From positions 1 to 39,792 of the forward strand of contig NZ_AKJE01000086.1 of the NCBI RefSeq assembly GCF_000282495.1: a stretch of 39,792 bases of DNA, in the 5' to 3' direction. The stretch is from Pseudomonas sp. GM79 (GTDB lineage Bacteria > Pseudomonadota > Gammaproteobacteria > Pseudomonadales > Pseudomonadaceae). The translations under genes were made by a program, and so were the position numbers. The notes beneath the pieces were generated by a model. It worked only from the letters and a program-made list of their open reading frames with translations, had not been told where the DNA came from and made no database searches. Each line of letters starts with the position of its first letter. Within the stretch, counting starts at the first letter, position 1. Positions 32,971-39,792 of this stretch are shown here, piece after piece.

Positions 32971-33861
32971 ATGGAGCAATTTCGTAATATCGGCATCATC
33001 GGTCGCCTGGGCAGTTCTCAGGTGCTGGATACCGTCCGCCGACTGAAACGGTTTCTGCTCGATCGTCACCTGCACGTGATCCTCGAAGACACCATCGCCG
33101 AAGTCCTGCCGGGTCATGGCCTGCAAACTTCGTCGCGCAAGATGCTCGGTGAAGTCTGTGACATGGTGATTGTGGTCGGTGGTGACGGCAGCCTGCTGGG
33201 TGCCGCCCGGGCGCTGGCCCGACACAATATTCCGGTGCTTGGCATCAACCGTGGCAGCCTGGGGTTCCTGACCGATATTCGCCCCGATGAGCTGGAAGTC
33301 AAAGTCGCCGAAGTGCTCGACGGCCACTATCTGGTGGAAAACCGCTTCCTGCTGCAAGCCGAAGTCCGGCGCCACGCCGAGGCCATCGGCCAGGGCGATG
33401 CGCTGAACGATGTGGTGCTGCACCCCGGCAAATCGACAAGGATGATCGAGTTCGAGTTGTACATCGATGGCCAGTTCGTCTGCAGCCAGAAGGCCGACGG
33501 TCTGATCGTCGCCACACCGACCGGTTCAACCGCCTACGCACTGTCGGCGGGCGGCCCGATCATGCATCCCAAGCTCGACGCTATTGTGATTGTGCCGATG
33601 TACCCCCATACCTTGTCAGGTAGACCGATCGTGGTCGATGGCAACAGTGAGCTGAAAATCGTCGTGTCCAAAGATATGCAGATTTACCCGCAAGTTTCCT
33701 GTGACGGGCAGAATCACTTCACCTGCGCGCCCGGTGACACCATCACCATCAGCAAGAAAGCGCAGAAACTGCGGCTGATTCACCCGCTGGACCACAACTA
33801 CTATGAAGTCTGTCGGACCAAGCTCGGCTGGGGCAGCAAGTTGGGTGGTGGAGGCGACTGA
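32971..33861 (+). CDS. nadK: NAD kinase
   Basis: The 296-residue cytoplasmic enzyme phosphorylates NAD to NADP. The GGDG motif at residues 70-73 (MVIVVGGDGSLLGAA), the following INRGSLGFLTD and the later TPTGSTAYALSAGGPIMHP are diagnostic and complete. The length is standard. The ATG at 32971 (MEQFRNIGIIGRL) has TAGGAGCCCC upstream; longer frames would carry a non-conserved tail. The stop overlaps the phosphoesterase start by one base (TGATG), so the two are translationally coupled. Confidence 0.97.
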   Translation: MEQFRNIGIIGRLGSSQVLDTVRRLKRFLLDRHLHVILEDTIAEVLPGHGLQTSSRKMLGEVCDMVIVVGGDGSLLGAARALARHNIPVLGINRGSLGFLTDIRPDELEVKVAEVLDGHYLVENRFLLQAEVRRHAEAIGQGDALNDVVLHPGKSTRMIEFELYIDGQFVCSQKADGLIVATPTGSTAYALSAGGPIMHPKLDAIVIVPMYPHTLSGRPIVVDGNSELKIVVSKDMQIYPQVSCDGQNHFTCAPGDTITISKKAQKLRLIHPLDHNYYEVCRTKLGWGSKLGGGGD

Positions 33862-34832
33862 TGCTCGATCCCGCGCGTAGCTACGACCTGATCGGTGACG
33901 TGCACGGTTGCGCTCTGACCCTTGAGCACTTGCTCGACCGGCTCGGTTATCACAAACAGGCTGGCGTCTGGCGGCATCCGTCGCGCATGGCGGTGTTCCT
34001 CGGCGACATCATCGACCGCGGCCCGCGGATTCGCGAGGCGCTGCACATCGTCCACGACATGGTCGAGGCCGGGCAGGCGCTGTGCATCATGGGCAACCAT
34101 GAATTCAACGCCCTCGGCTGGAGCACGCCGGCGCTGCCGGGCAGCGGCCAGCAGTTCGTGCGTGAACATACGCCGCGCCACGCGCGCCTGCTCAAGGAAA
34201 CCCTGACCCAGTTCGAAGACCATCCCGCGGAATGGCACGACTTCCTGCAATGGTTCTATGAATTGCCTCTGTTCGTCGATGCCGGGCGTTTCCGGGTGGT
34301 GCATGCCTGTTGGGACGCCGGCCTGATCGAGCCTTTGCGCGGCCTGTTCCCCGACGGCTGCATCGATGAGCACTTCCTCCAGGCTTCCGCGGTGCCGGGC
34401 AGTTTTGCCTGCACCGTGTTCGATCGCCTGTTGCGCGGCACCGACATGCGCTTGCCCCACGGGTTGACCATGACCAGCGGCGACGGCCTGACGCGCTCGT
34501 TTTTCCGCACCAAGTTCTGGGAAGACGACCCGCAAACCTACGGAGACATCGTGTTCCAGCCCGACGCCTTGCCTGAACCGGTGGCCCGCACGCCGCTGTC
34601 GTCCAGCGAAAAAGACAACTTGCTGCGCTACGGCGTCGATGAGCCGCTGTTGTTCGTCGGCCACTACTGGCGCAGCGGCAAACCGGCGCCGATCCGCCCG
34701 AACCTGGCGTGCCTGGATTACAGTGCGGTGCTCTATGGCAAACTGGTCGCTTATCGTCTGGATCAGGAAACCCGTCTCGACCCGCATAAATTTGTCTGGG
34801 TCGATGTCGAGCGGCCGGAGGTGCTGCAATGA
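33861..34832 (+). CDS. Metallophosphoesterase, PPP-like
   Basis: The 323-residue protein has all three phosphoesterase core motifs: GDVHG (12-16), GDIIDRG (48-54) and GNHE (78-81), then a metal-ligand histidine in VVHACWD and another in FVGHYW. This pattern fits PPP-type serine/threonine phosphatases and ApaH/PrpE-like diadenosine-tetraphosphate hydrolases; the choice between these cannot be made here. It has no signal peptide. It overlaps nadK by one base and the rhomboid gene by four, so it is an inner gene of a conserved operon. Confidence 0.92.
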   Translation: MLDPARSYDLIGDVHGCALTLEHLLDRLGYHKQAGVWRHPSRMAVFLGDIIDRGPRIREALHIVHDMVEAGQALCIMGNHEFNALGWSTPALPGSGQQFVREHTPRHARLLKETLTQFEDHPAEWHDFLQWFYELPLFVDAGRFRVVHACWDAGLIEPLRGLFPDGCIDEHFLQASAVPGSFACTVFDRLLRGTDMRLPHGLTMTSGDGLTRSFFRTKFWEDDPQTYGDIVFQPDALPEPVARTPLSSSEKDNLLRYGVDEPLLFVGHYWRSGKPAPIRPNLACLDYSAVLYGKLVAYRLDQETRLDPHKFVWVDVERPEVLQ

Positions 34833-35701
34833 CGGCGGTGGCGGTATTGCGTCTGCCTCTGGCGGTGGATTTGAGCGGGTTTGTCAAACTGCTGCAACGC
34901 ATGCAAGTGCCCCACCGGGTCAGCGAAGAGGCGGGCGAGCAAGTGCTGTGGGTGCCGGCCAGCATCAGCGAAGACGTGCGCTCATTGTACGAACGCTTTC
35001 CGGCGGGTGACCCCGATCAGCAACTGGATATCCCGATCGCGCAGGCGCAGCCGCGTCCGGGCTTAGTCGAGCAGTTGCGTCACAGCAAGGCCACGGCGTT
35101 GGTGCTGTTGCTGACCCTGATCGTCGCCATGGTGACGCTGCTGGGCGATAACCTCGACACGATACGCTGGCTGACCTTCCTCGATTTCCGTGTGGTCGGC
35201 GAATACATCCATTTCACGCCATTGGCCGACAGCCTGGCGGCGGGGCAGTGGTGGCGTCTGGTGACGCCGATGTTGATCCACTTCGGCATCCTGCACCTGG
35301 CCATGAACGGCATGTGGTACTGGGAACTGGGGCGGCGCATCGAGTCGCGTCAGGGCAGCATCAACCTGATCGGCCTGACGCTGCTGTTCAGCCTGGTGTC
35401 CAACTATGTCCAGTTCCTTTTCAGCGGCCCGAGCCTGTTCGGCGGGTTGTCCGGCGTGCTGTACGGTTTGCTTGGGCATTGCTGGATCTTCCAGCTTCTG
35501 TCGCCGAACCCGGCGTATCGCCTGCCTCGAGGGGTGTTGGTGATGATGCTGGTGTGGTTGCTGGTGTGCCTGTCCGGGCTGGTCTCGATGATCGGTTTCG
35601 GCCAGATTGCCAATGCCGCTCACGTCAGCGGGTTACTCATCGGATGCTTCACCGGTTTGTTGGGCGGTTTGTACAACCGCCGTAAACTGACTTCCAAATA
35701 A
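34829..35701 (+). CDS. Rhomboid-family intramembrane serine protease
   Basis: The 290-residue inner-membrane protein has a soluble N-terminal part (about 1-85, similar in role to the GlpG cytoplasmic domain) and six or so helices. Catalytic features are the HxxxN motif at H156-N160 (HLAMNGMWYWELG), the serine S208 in FGGLSGVLYG and the histidine H265 in NAAHVSGLLIG, so the Ser-His dyad is intact. The W-R motif (QWWRLVTPMLIHFG) precedes the first loop. It would cleave membrane proteins within the bilayer; targets unknown. It overlaps the phosphoesterase by ATGA. Only 30 bases separate it from DUF1315. Confidence 0.94.
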   Translation: MTAVAVLRLPLAVDLSGFVKLLQRMQVPHRVSEEAGEQVLWVPASISEDVRSLYERFPAGDPDQQLDIPIAQAQPRPGLVEQLRHSKATALVLLLTLIVAMVTLLGDNLDTIRWLTFLDFRVVGEYIHFTPLADSLAAGQWWRLVTPMLIHFGILHLAMNGMWYWELGRRIESRQGSINLIGLTLLFSLVSNYVQFLFSGPSLFGGLSGVLYGLLGHCWIFQLLSPNPAYRLPRGVLVMMLVWLLVCLSGLVSMIGFGQIANAAHVSGLLIGCFTGLLGGLYNRRKLTSK

Positions 35702-35731
35702 GCTATGTGATTAAAGAGCGCGGAGCCCTTG

Positions 35732-35992
35732 ATGTCCTCTTTCAACGAAATGATCAAAAACATTACCCCGGATATCTACCAGAGCCTGAAACTGGCGGTG
35801 GAAATCGGCAAATGGTCCGACGGTGGCAAACTCACCGCTGAGCAGCGCGAACTGTCCCTGCAAGCGATGATCGCCTGGGAAATCCAGAACCTGCCCGAGG
35901 AAGAACGCACCGGCTACATGGGCCCGCAGGAATGCGAGTCGAAGTCGATTGAAGTGCCAAACATTCTGTTCAAATCGGATGCTGTCCATTGA
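35732..35992 (+). CDS. DUF1315-family protein (YeaC-like)
   Basis: The 86-residue cytoplasmic protein begins MSSFNEMIKNITPDIYQSLK. The pattern LAVEIGKWSDGGKLTAEQRE, LQAMIAWEIQNLPEEERTGY and the short C-terminal tail fit the DUF1315/YeaC family, whose function is unknown. The ATG at 35732 has GGAG six bases upstream, better than the TTG three bases earlier. Its stop TGA overlaps the TTG start of the next gene, so the pair is probably co-translated. A small charged helical protein in such a pair may be a partner of the DUF2797 protein; inference. Confidence 0.92.
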   Translation: MSSFNEMIKNITPDIYQSLKLAVEIGKWSDGGKLTAEQRELSLQAMIAWEIQNLPEEERTGYMGPQECESKSIEVPNILFKSDAVH

Positions 35993-36819
35993 TCGAGATT
36001 GGCCGCGGTGCAATCAGCAAAATGTCGGCGCGCCTTGACGGGCCGAACGTTCAGTACGCTTTTCGTCTGGGCGACGCCGAGGTACCGGTCAACCCGTTGA
36101 TCGGCACCACGGTGCGCCTGGAATACCTGGGAGCGATCCACTGCACCCATTGCGGACGCAAGACCAAAACCAGTTTCAGCCAGGGTTACTGCTACCCGTG
36201 CATGACCAAATTGGCCCAATGCGACATTTGCATCATGAGCCCGGAGCGTTGCCACTACGACGCCGGCACCTGCCGTGAGCCTGCGTGGGGCGAAAAATTC
36301 TGCATGACTGATCATGTGGTTTACCTGGCCAACTCGTCAGGGATCAAGGTCGGGATTACCCGCGCCACCCAGCTGCCAACCCGTTGGCTCGATCAGGGCG
36401 CCAGCCAGGCCTTGCCGATCATGCGTGTCGCGACCCGTCAGCAGTCCGGTTTCGTCGAAGACCTGTTCCGCAGTCAGGTAGCCGACAAGACCAACTGGCG
36501 TGCTTTACTCAAGGGCGATGCGGTATCGGTGGATCTGGCGCAGGTTCGCGATCAGCTGTTTGAAAGTTGTGCGCAAGGTTTGCAAGGTTTGCAGGAACGA
36601 TTTGGCCTGCAAGCAATCCAGACCATTACCGATGTCGAACCGCTCGAGATCCGCTACCCGGTCGAGCAATACCCGGCCAAGATTGTCAGCTTCAACCTGG
36701 ACAAGAACCCGATTGCCGAAGGCACGCTGCTGGGGATCAAGGGCCAGTACCTGATTTTCGACACCGGCGTGATCAATATTCGTAAATACACGGCCTACCA
36801 GCTCGCCGTGCATCAGTAA
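35989..36819 (+). CDS. DUF2797-family cysteine-rich protein, possible GIY-YIG-like core
   Basis: The 276-residue protein starts at a TTG that overlaps the previous stop (TTGA); an internal ATG at 36022 would lose MIEIGRGAIS, which I remember as usual for pseudomonad relatives. The first third has many cysteines (C52, C55, C68, C71, C78, C81, C88, C95, C105) in CTHCGRKTK and CYPCMTKLAQCDIC, suggesting zinc binding. The next part has VYLANSSGIKVGITR (111-125), R132, E157 and N169, an arrangement like GIY-YIG domains, though the second motif has V where catalytic Y is usual. Function unknown. It sits between DUF1315 and pepN. Confidence 0.9.
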   Translation: MIEIGRGAISKMSARLDGPNVQYAFRLGDAEVPVNPLIGTTVRLEYLGAIHCTHCGRKTKTSFSQGYCYPCMTKLAQCDICIMSPERCHYDAGTCREPAWGEKFCMTDHVVYLANSSGIKVGITRATQLPTRWLDQGASQALPIMRVATRQQSGFVEDLFRSQVADKTNWRALLKGDAVSVDLAQVRDQLFESCAQGLQGLQERFGLQAIQTITDVEPLEIRYPVEQYPAKIVSFNLDKNPIAEGTLLGIKGQYLIFDTGVINIRKYTAYQLAVHQ

Positions 36820-36829
36820 GGATTCCAGC

Positions 36830-39487
36830 ATGCGCACCGAACAACCGAAGATGATCTACCTGAAGGACTATCAGGCGCCCGAGTACCTGATCGACGAGAC
36901 GCACCTGACCTTCGAGTTGTTCGAGGACCACAGCCTGGTCCATGCGCAACTGGTGATGCGCCGCAATCCTGAACGTGGCCCGGGCCTGCCGCCGTTGGTG
37001 CTGGATGGTCAGCAACTCGATCTGTTGTCGGTGACGTTGGCCGATCGCGAACTCAGCGCTGCCGACTATCAGCTGACCGAGAATCACCTGACCCTGCACC
37101 CGGCCAGTACAAGCTTCACGGTCGACACCAGCGTCAGGATCCACCCGGAAACCAACACCGCCCTGGAAGGCTTGTACAAATCCGGCACGATGTTCTGCAC
37201 CCAGTGTGAAGCCGAAGGTTTCCGCAAAATCACTTATTACCTCGACCGCCCGGACGTGATGAGCACGTTCACTACCACGGTGGTCGCCGAGCAGCACAGC
37301 TATCCGGTGCTGCTGTCCAACGGCAACCCGATTGCCTCGGGCCCTGGCGAAGACGGCCGGCACTGGGCGACCTGGGAAGACCCGTTCAAGAAACCGGCGT
37401 ACCTGTTCGCGCTGGTGGCCGGTGACCTGTGGTGCGTCGAAGACACCTTCACCACCATGACCGAGCGCTCCGTGGCGCTGCGCATCTATGTCGAGCCGGA
37501 AAACATCGACAAGTGCCAGCACGCGATGAACAGCCTGAAGAAGTCCATGCGCTGGGACGAAGAGGTTTACGGTCGAGAGTACGACCTGGACATCTTCATG
37601 ATCGTCGCAGTCAACGACTTCAACATGGGCGCCATGGAAAACAAGGGCCTCAACATCTTCAACTCCAGCGCCGTGCTGGCCCGCGCCGAAACCGCTACCG
37701 ACGCCGCGCACCAGCGTGTAGAAGCGATCGTTGCCCACGAATACTTCCACAACTGGTCGGGCAACCGTGTGACCTGCCGCGACTGGTTCCAGCTGTCGCT
37801 CAAGGAAGGCTTCACCGTGTTCCGGGATTCGGAGTTCTCCGCCGACATGAACTCGGCCACGGTCAAACGCATCCAGGACGTGGCGTACCTGCGCACTCAC
37901 CAGTTCGCCGAAGACGCCGGTCCGATGGCCCACGCCGTGCGCCCGGACAGCTTCATCGAGATTTCCAACTTCTACACCCTGACCGTGTACGAAAAGGGTT
38001 CGGAAGTGGTCGGCATGATCCACACCTTGCTGGGCGCCGACGGTTTCCGCAAAGGCAGCGACCTGTACTTCGAACGCCATGACGGCCAGGCCGTGACCTG
38101 CGACGACTTCATCAAGGCCATGGAAGATGCCAACGGTGTCGACCTGACCCAGTTCAAACGCTGGTACAGCCAGGCCGGCACGCCTCGTTTGGCGGTGAGC
38201 GAGTCCTACGACGCCGCGGCAAAAACCTACAGCCTGACCTTCCGTCAGAGCTGCCCGGAAACCCCGGACAAGGTGGAAAAGCTGCCATTCGTGATTCCGG
38301 TGGAACTGGGCCTGCTGGACAGCAAGGGCGGCGAAATTGCCCTGCGTCTTGCCGGTGAAACCAGTGCTCAAGGCACTTCGCGGGTTATTTCGGTGACTGA
38401 AGCCGAGCAGACCTTCACCTTCATCGACATTGCGCAAAAGCCGCTGCCTTCGTTGCTGCGCGGCTTCTCGGCGCCGGTGAAACTGAGCTTCCCGTACGAC
38501 CGCGATCAGTTGATGTTCCTGATGCAGCACGACAGCGACGGCTTCAACCGCTGGGATGCCGGCCAGCAATTGTCGGTGCAGGTGCTGCAAGAGTTGATCG
38601 AACAGCAACAGAAGGGTGAAGCGCTGGTGCTGGATCAGCGTCTGGTTTCAGCACTGCGTACCGTGCTGTCCGATGAGACGCTGGATCAGGCGATGGTCGC
38701 CGAAATGCTCTCGTTGCCGGGCGAGGCGTATCTGACCGAGATCAGTGAAGTGGCTGACGTAGACGCCATTCACACGGCCCGCGAGTTTGCCCGCAAGCAA
38801 TTGGCTGAAGGCTTGTTCGAGGCATTGTGGCTGCGTTATCAAGCCAATCGCGATCTCTCGAAGAAAACGCCGTATGTGGCCGAGGCTGAGCATTTCGCCC
38901 GCCGCGCGCTGCAAAACATTGCGCTGTCGTACCTGATGCTCAGCGGCAAGCCGGAAGTGTTGGCGGCAACCCTCGAACAGTTCGACACCAGCGACAACAT
39001 GACCGAACGTCTGACGGCGTTGGCGGTGTTGGTCAACTCGCCGTTCGAAGAGCAGAAAGCCACGGCGCTGGCGACCTTCGCCGAACACTTCAAGGACAAT
39101 CCGCTGGTCATGGATCAGTGGTTCAGCGTTCAGGCCGGCAGCCCATTGCCAGGCGGTCTGGAGCGGGTCAAAGCCTTGATGCAACATCCGGCGTTCACCA
39201 TCAAGAACCCGAACAAGGTGCGGGCACTGATCGGCGCGTTTGCCGGGCAGAACCTGATCAACTTCCACGCAGCCGACGGTTCCGGGTATCGGTTCCTGGC
39301 GGATCTGGTGATCGAGTTGAACGGGTTTAACCCGCAGATCGCCTCTCGCCAACTGGCGCCGCTGACTCGGTGGCGCAAATACGACGACGCTCGTCAGGCG
39401 TTGATGAAAGGTGAGCTGGAGCGGATTCGCGCTTCGGGGCAACTGTCCAGCGATGTGTTTGAAGTGGTCAGCAAAAGCCTGGCCTGA
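36830..39487 (+). CDS. pepN: Aminopeptidase N (M1 family)
   Basis: The 885-residue zinc aminopeptidase removes N-terminal residues from peptides in the cytoplasm. The substrate-site motif GAMEN lies at 267-271 and the zinc site HEYFH at 303-307, with the third ligand E326 eighteen residues later (LKEGFTVFRD). The N-terminal saddle domain (1-190), catalytic domain (190-440), Ig-like domain and C-terminal helical domain (to 885) are all present; the length fits E. coli-type PepN. AAGGA precedes the ATG, ten bases after the DUF2797 stop. It is the last gene of the co-directional block that starts with nadK. Confidence 0.97.
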   Translation: MRTEQPKMIYLKDYQAPEYLIDETHLTFELFEDHSLVHAQLVMRRNPERGPGLPPLVLDGQQLDLLSVTLADRELSAADYQLTENHLTLHPASTSFTVDTSVRIHPETNTALEGLYKSGTMFCTQCEAEGFRKITYYLDRPDVMSTFTTTVVAEQHSYPVLLSNGNPIASGPGEDGRHWATWEDPFKKPAYLFALVAGDLWCVEDTFTTMTERSVALRIYVEPENIDKCQHAMNSLKKSMRWDEEVYGREYDLDIFMIVAVNDFNMGAMENKGLNIFNSSAVLARAETATDAAHQRVEAIVAHEYFHNWSGNRVTCRDWFQLSLKEGFTVFRDSEFSADMNSATVKRIQDVAYLRTHQFAEDAGPMAHAVRPDSFIEISNFYTLTVYEKGSEVVGMIHTLLGADGFRKGSDLYFERHDGQAVTCDDFIKAMEDANGVDLTQFKRWYSQAGTPRLAVSESYDAAAKTYSLTFRQSCPETPDKVEKLPFVIPVELGLLDSKGGEIALRLAGETSAQGTSRVISVTEAEQTFTFIDIAQKPLPSLLRGFSAPVKLSFPYDRDQLMFLMQHDSDGFNRWDAGQQLSVQVLQELIEQQQKGEALVLDQRLVSALRTVLSDETLDQAMVAEMLSLPGEAYLTEISEVADVDAIHTAREFARKQLAEGLFEALWLRYQANRDLSKKTPYVAEAEHFARRALQNIALSYLMLSGKPEVLAATLEQFDTSDNMTERLTALAVLVNSPFEEQKATALATFAEHFKDNPLVMDQWFSVQAGSPLPGGLERVKALMQHPAFTIKNPNKVRALIGAFAGQNLINFHAADGSGYRFLADLVIELNGFNPQIASRQLAPLTRWRKYDDARQALMKGELERIRASGQLSSDVFEVVSKSLA

Positions 39488-39497
39488 GTTTGGCTTC

Positions 39498-39532
39498 GCT
39501 CCCGCAGAGTTCATTCGGACCTCTGTGGGAGC
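39498..39532. repeat. Hairpin at pepN 3' end made from REP half
   Basis: GCTCCCGCAGAG pairs with CTCTGTGGGAGC (11 of 12 positions) eleven bases past the pepN stop. There is no T-run, so this is more a stabilising 3' hairpin than a rho-independent terminator. Confidence 0.5.
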
Positions 39533-39640
39533 GGGCTTGCTCGCGAAGGCGGCCTGATAGGCGACCTGTTTCTTACAGATTTACACCGATCAAATTGTAG
39601 GAGCTGGCTTGCCTGCGATGGCGGCCTGATAGCCGACCGG
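39525..39640. repeat. Two direct REP-type copies, about 72-base period
   Basis: GTGGGAGCGGGCTTGCTCGC with GCGGCCTGATAGGCGACC (from 39525) is followed by GTAGGAGCTGGCTTGCCTGC with GCGGCCTGATAGCCGACC (from 39597). The copies are in the same direction, unlike the inverted doublets elsewhere. They occupy the gene-free end of the window after pepN. Confidence 0.78.
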
Positions 39641-39674
39641 GATTTTTGATGGTGTACATATCCGTTTCTGCGGT

Positions 39675-39792
39675 AGCGCCGGCTGGCGGTTTCGCTCTTA
39701 CAGCGAGTCACTTTCGAAAAGCGCGAAAGTAACCAAAGCGCTCTTGCCCCGCCATTCGGTGCCTCGCTTGGGCTCGGCATGCCCTCACTCCG
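39675..39792. repeat. Left part of a dispersed Pseudomonas repeat, cut by window end
   Basis: The stretch has a 7-bp stem ACTTTCG/CGAAAGT at 39710-39730, then AACCAAAGCGCTCTTGCCCC and GCTCGGCATGCCCTCACTCC. I remember near-identical sequence recurring in Pseudomonas genomes between genes; this is recollection, not a search. A frame open across it on the minus strand looks spurious. Confidence 0.5.

Noticed and set aside
39511..39780. An 89-codon open frame on the minus strand at the window end
   Set aside because: It runs across REP copies and a dispersed repeat, so its open state comes from repeat composition.

Overview
The window is ordinary-looking chromosomal DNA from a fluorescent-group Pseudomonas (P. 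fluorescens lineage, species not resolvable by eye). The evidence is the GC-rich coding, the many copies of the Pseudomonas REP motif (GTGGGAGCGGGCTTGCTCGC), and two blocks whose gene order I remember from P. aeruginosa: solute-binding proteins-permeases-ATPase-fabI with mltD-gloB-methyltransferase-rnhA-dnaQ-ldcA, and nadK-phosphoesterase-rhomboid-DUF1315-DUF2797-pepN. I see no phage, integrase, intact insertion sequence, CRISPR array, tRNA or rRNA gene.

Layout. 0.1-3.3 kb: small accessory genes (a ferredoxin-fold protein, a DUF1059 protein, a LysE/RhtB exporter, an AraC-type regulator, a PhnB-like VOC protein) with REP elements between them. 3.4-7.6 kb, minus strand: an iron-signalling cassette of FecI-type sigma factor, FecR-type regulator and TonB-dependent siderophore receptor carrying a signalling domain. 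7.9-11.1 kb, plus strand: a periplasmic molybdenum hydroxylase made of a 2Fe-2S subunit, a Tat-exported molybdopterin subunit and a small two-haem c-type cytochrome. 11.2-13.2 kb: a compact GGDEF protein, a VOC protein and a divergent LysR regulator.

13.4-21.6 kb, minus strand: a tightly packed peptide ABC transporter operon (two paralogous binding proteins, two permeases, one double ATPase) running into fabI; it matches what is called npp or opp-fabI in P. aeruginosa. 21.9-26.6 kb: murein transglycosylase mltD and glyoxalase II gloB on the minus strand; a methyltransferase, RNase HI and DNA polymerase III epsilon on the plus strand. 26.9-32.8 kb: a lysine/ornithine/arginine decarboxylase (ldcA-like), a GNAT acetyltransferase overlapping a convergent LysR gene, a small unknown protein, a flavin reductase and a DUF1853 protein. 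33.0-39.5 kb, plus strand: NAD kinase, a PPP-like phosphoesterase, a rhomboid protease, DUF1315, DUF2797 and aminopeptidase N, mostly overlapping or nearly so. The window ends in a REP-rich stretch and the start of another dispersed repeat.

No clearly new multi-gene system is visible. The items most worth checking are the DUF2797 protein, which combines a cysteine-rich segment with a possible GIY-YIG-like core; the REP doublets that share nearly identical spacers; the receptor cassette of unknown ligand; and the three-gene molybdenum hydroxylase of unknown substrate. Functions rest on motifs and remembered family resemblance; no database search was run.
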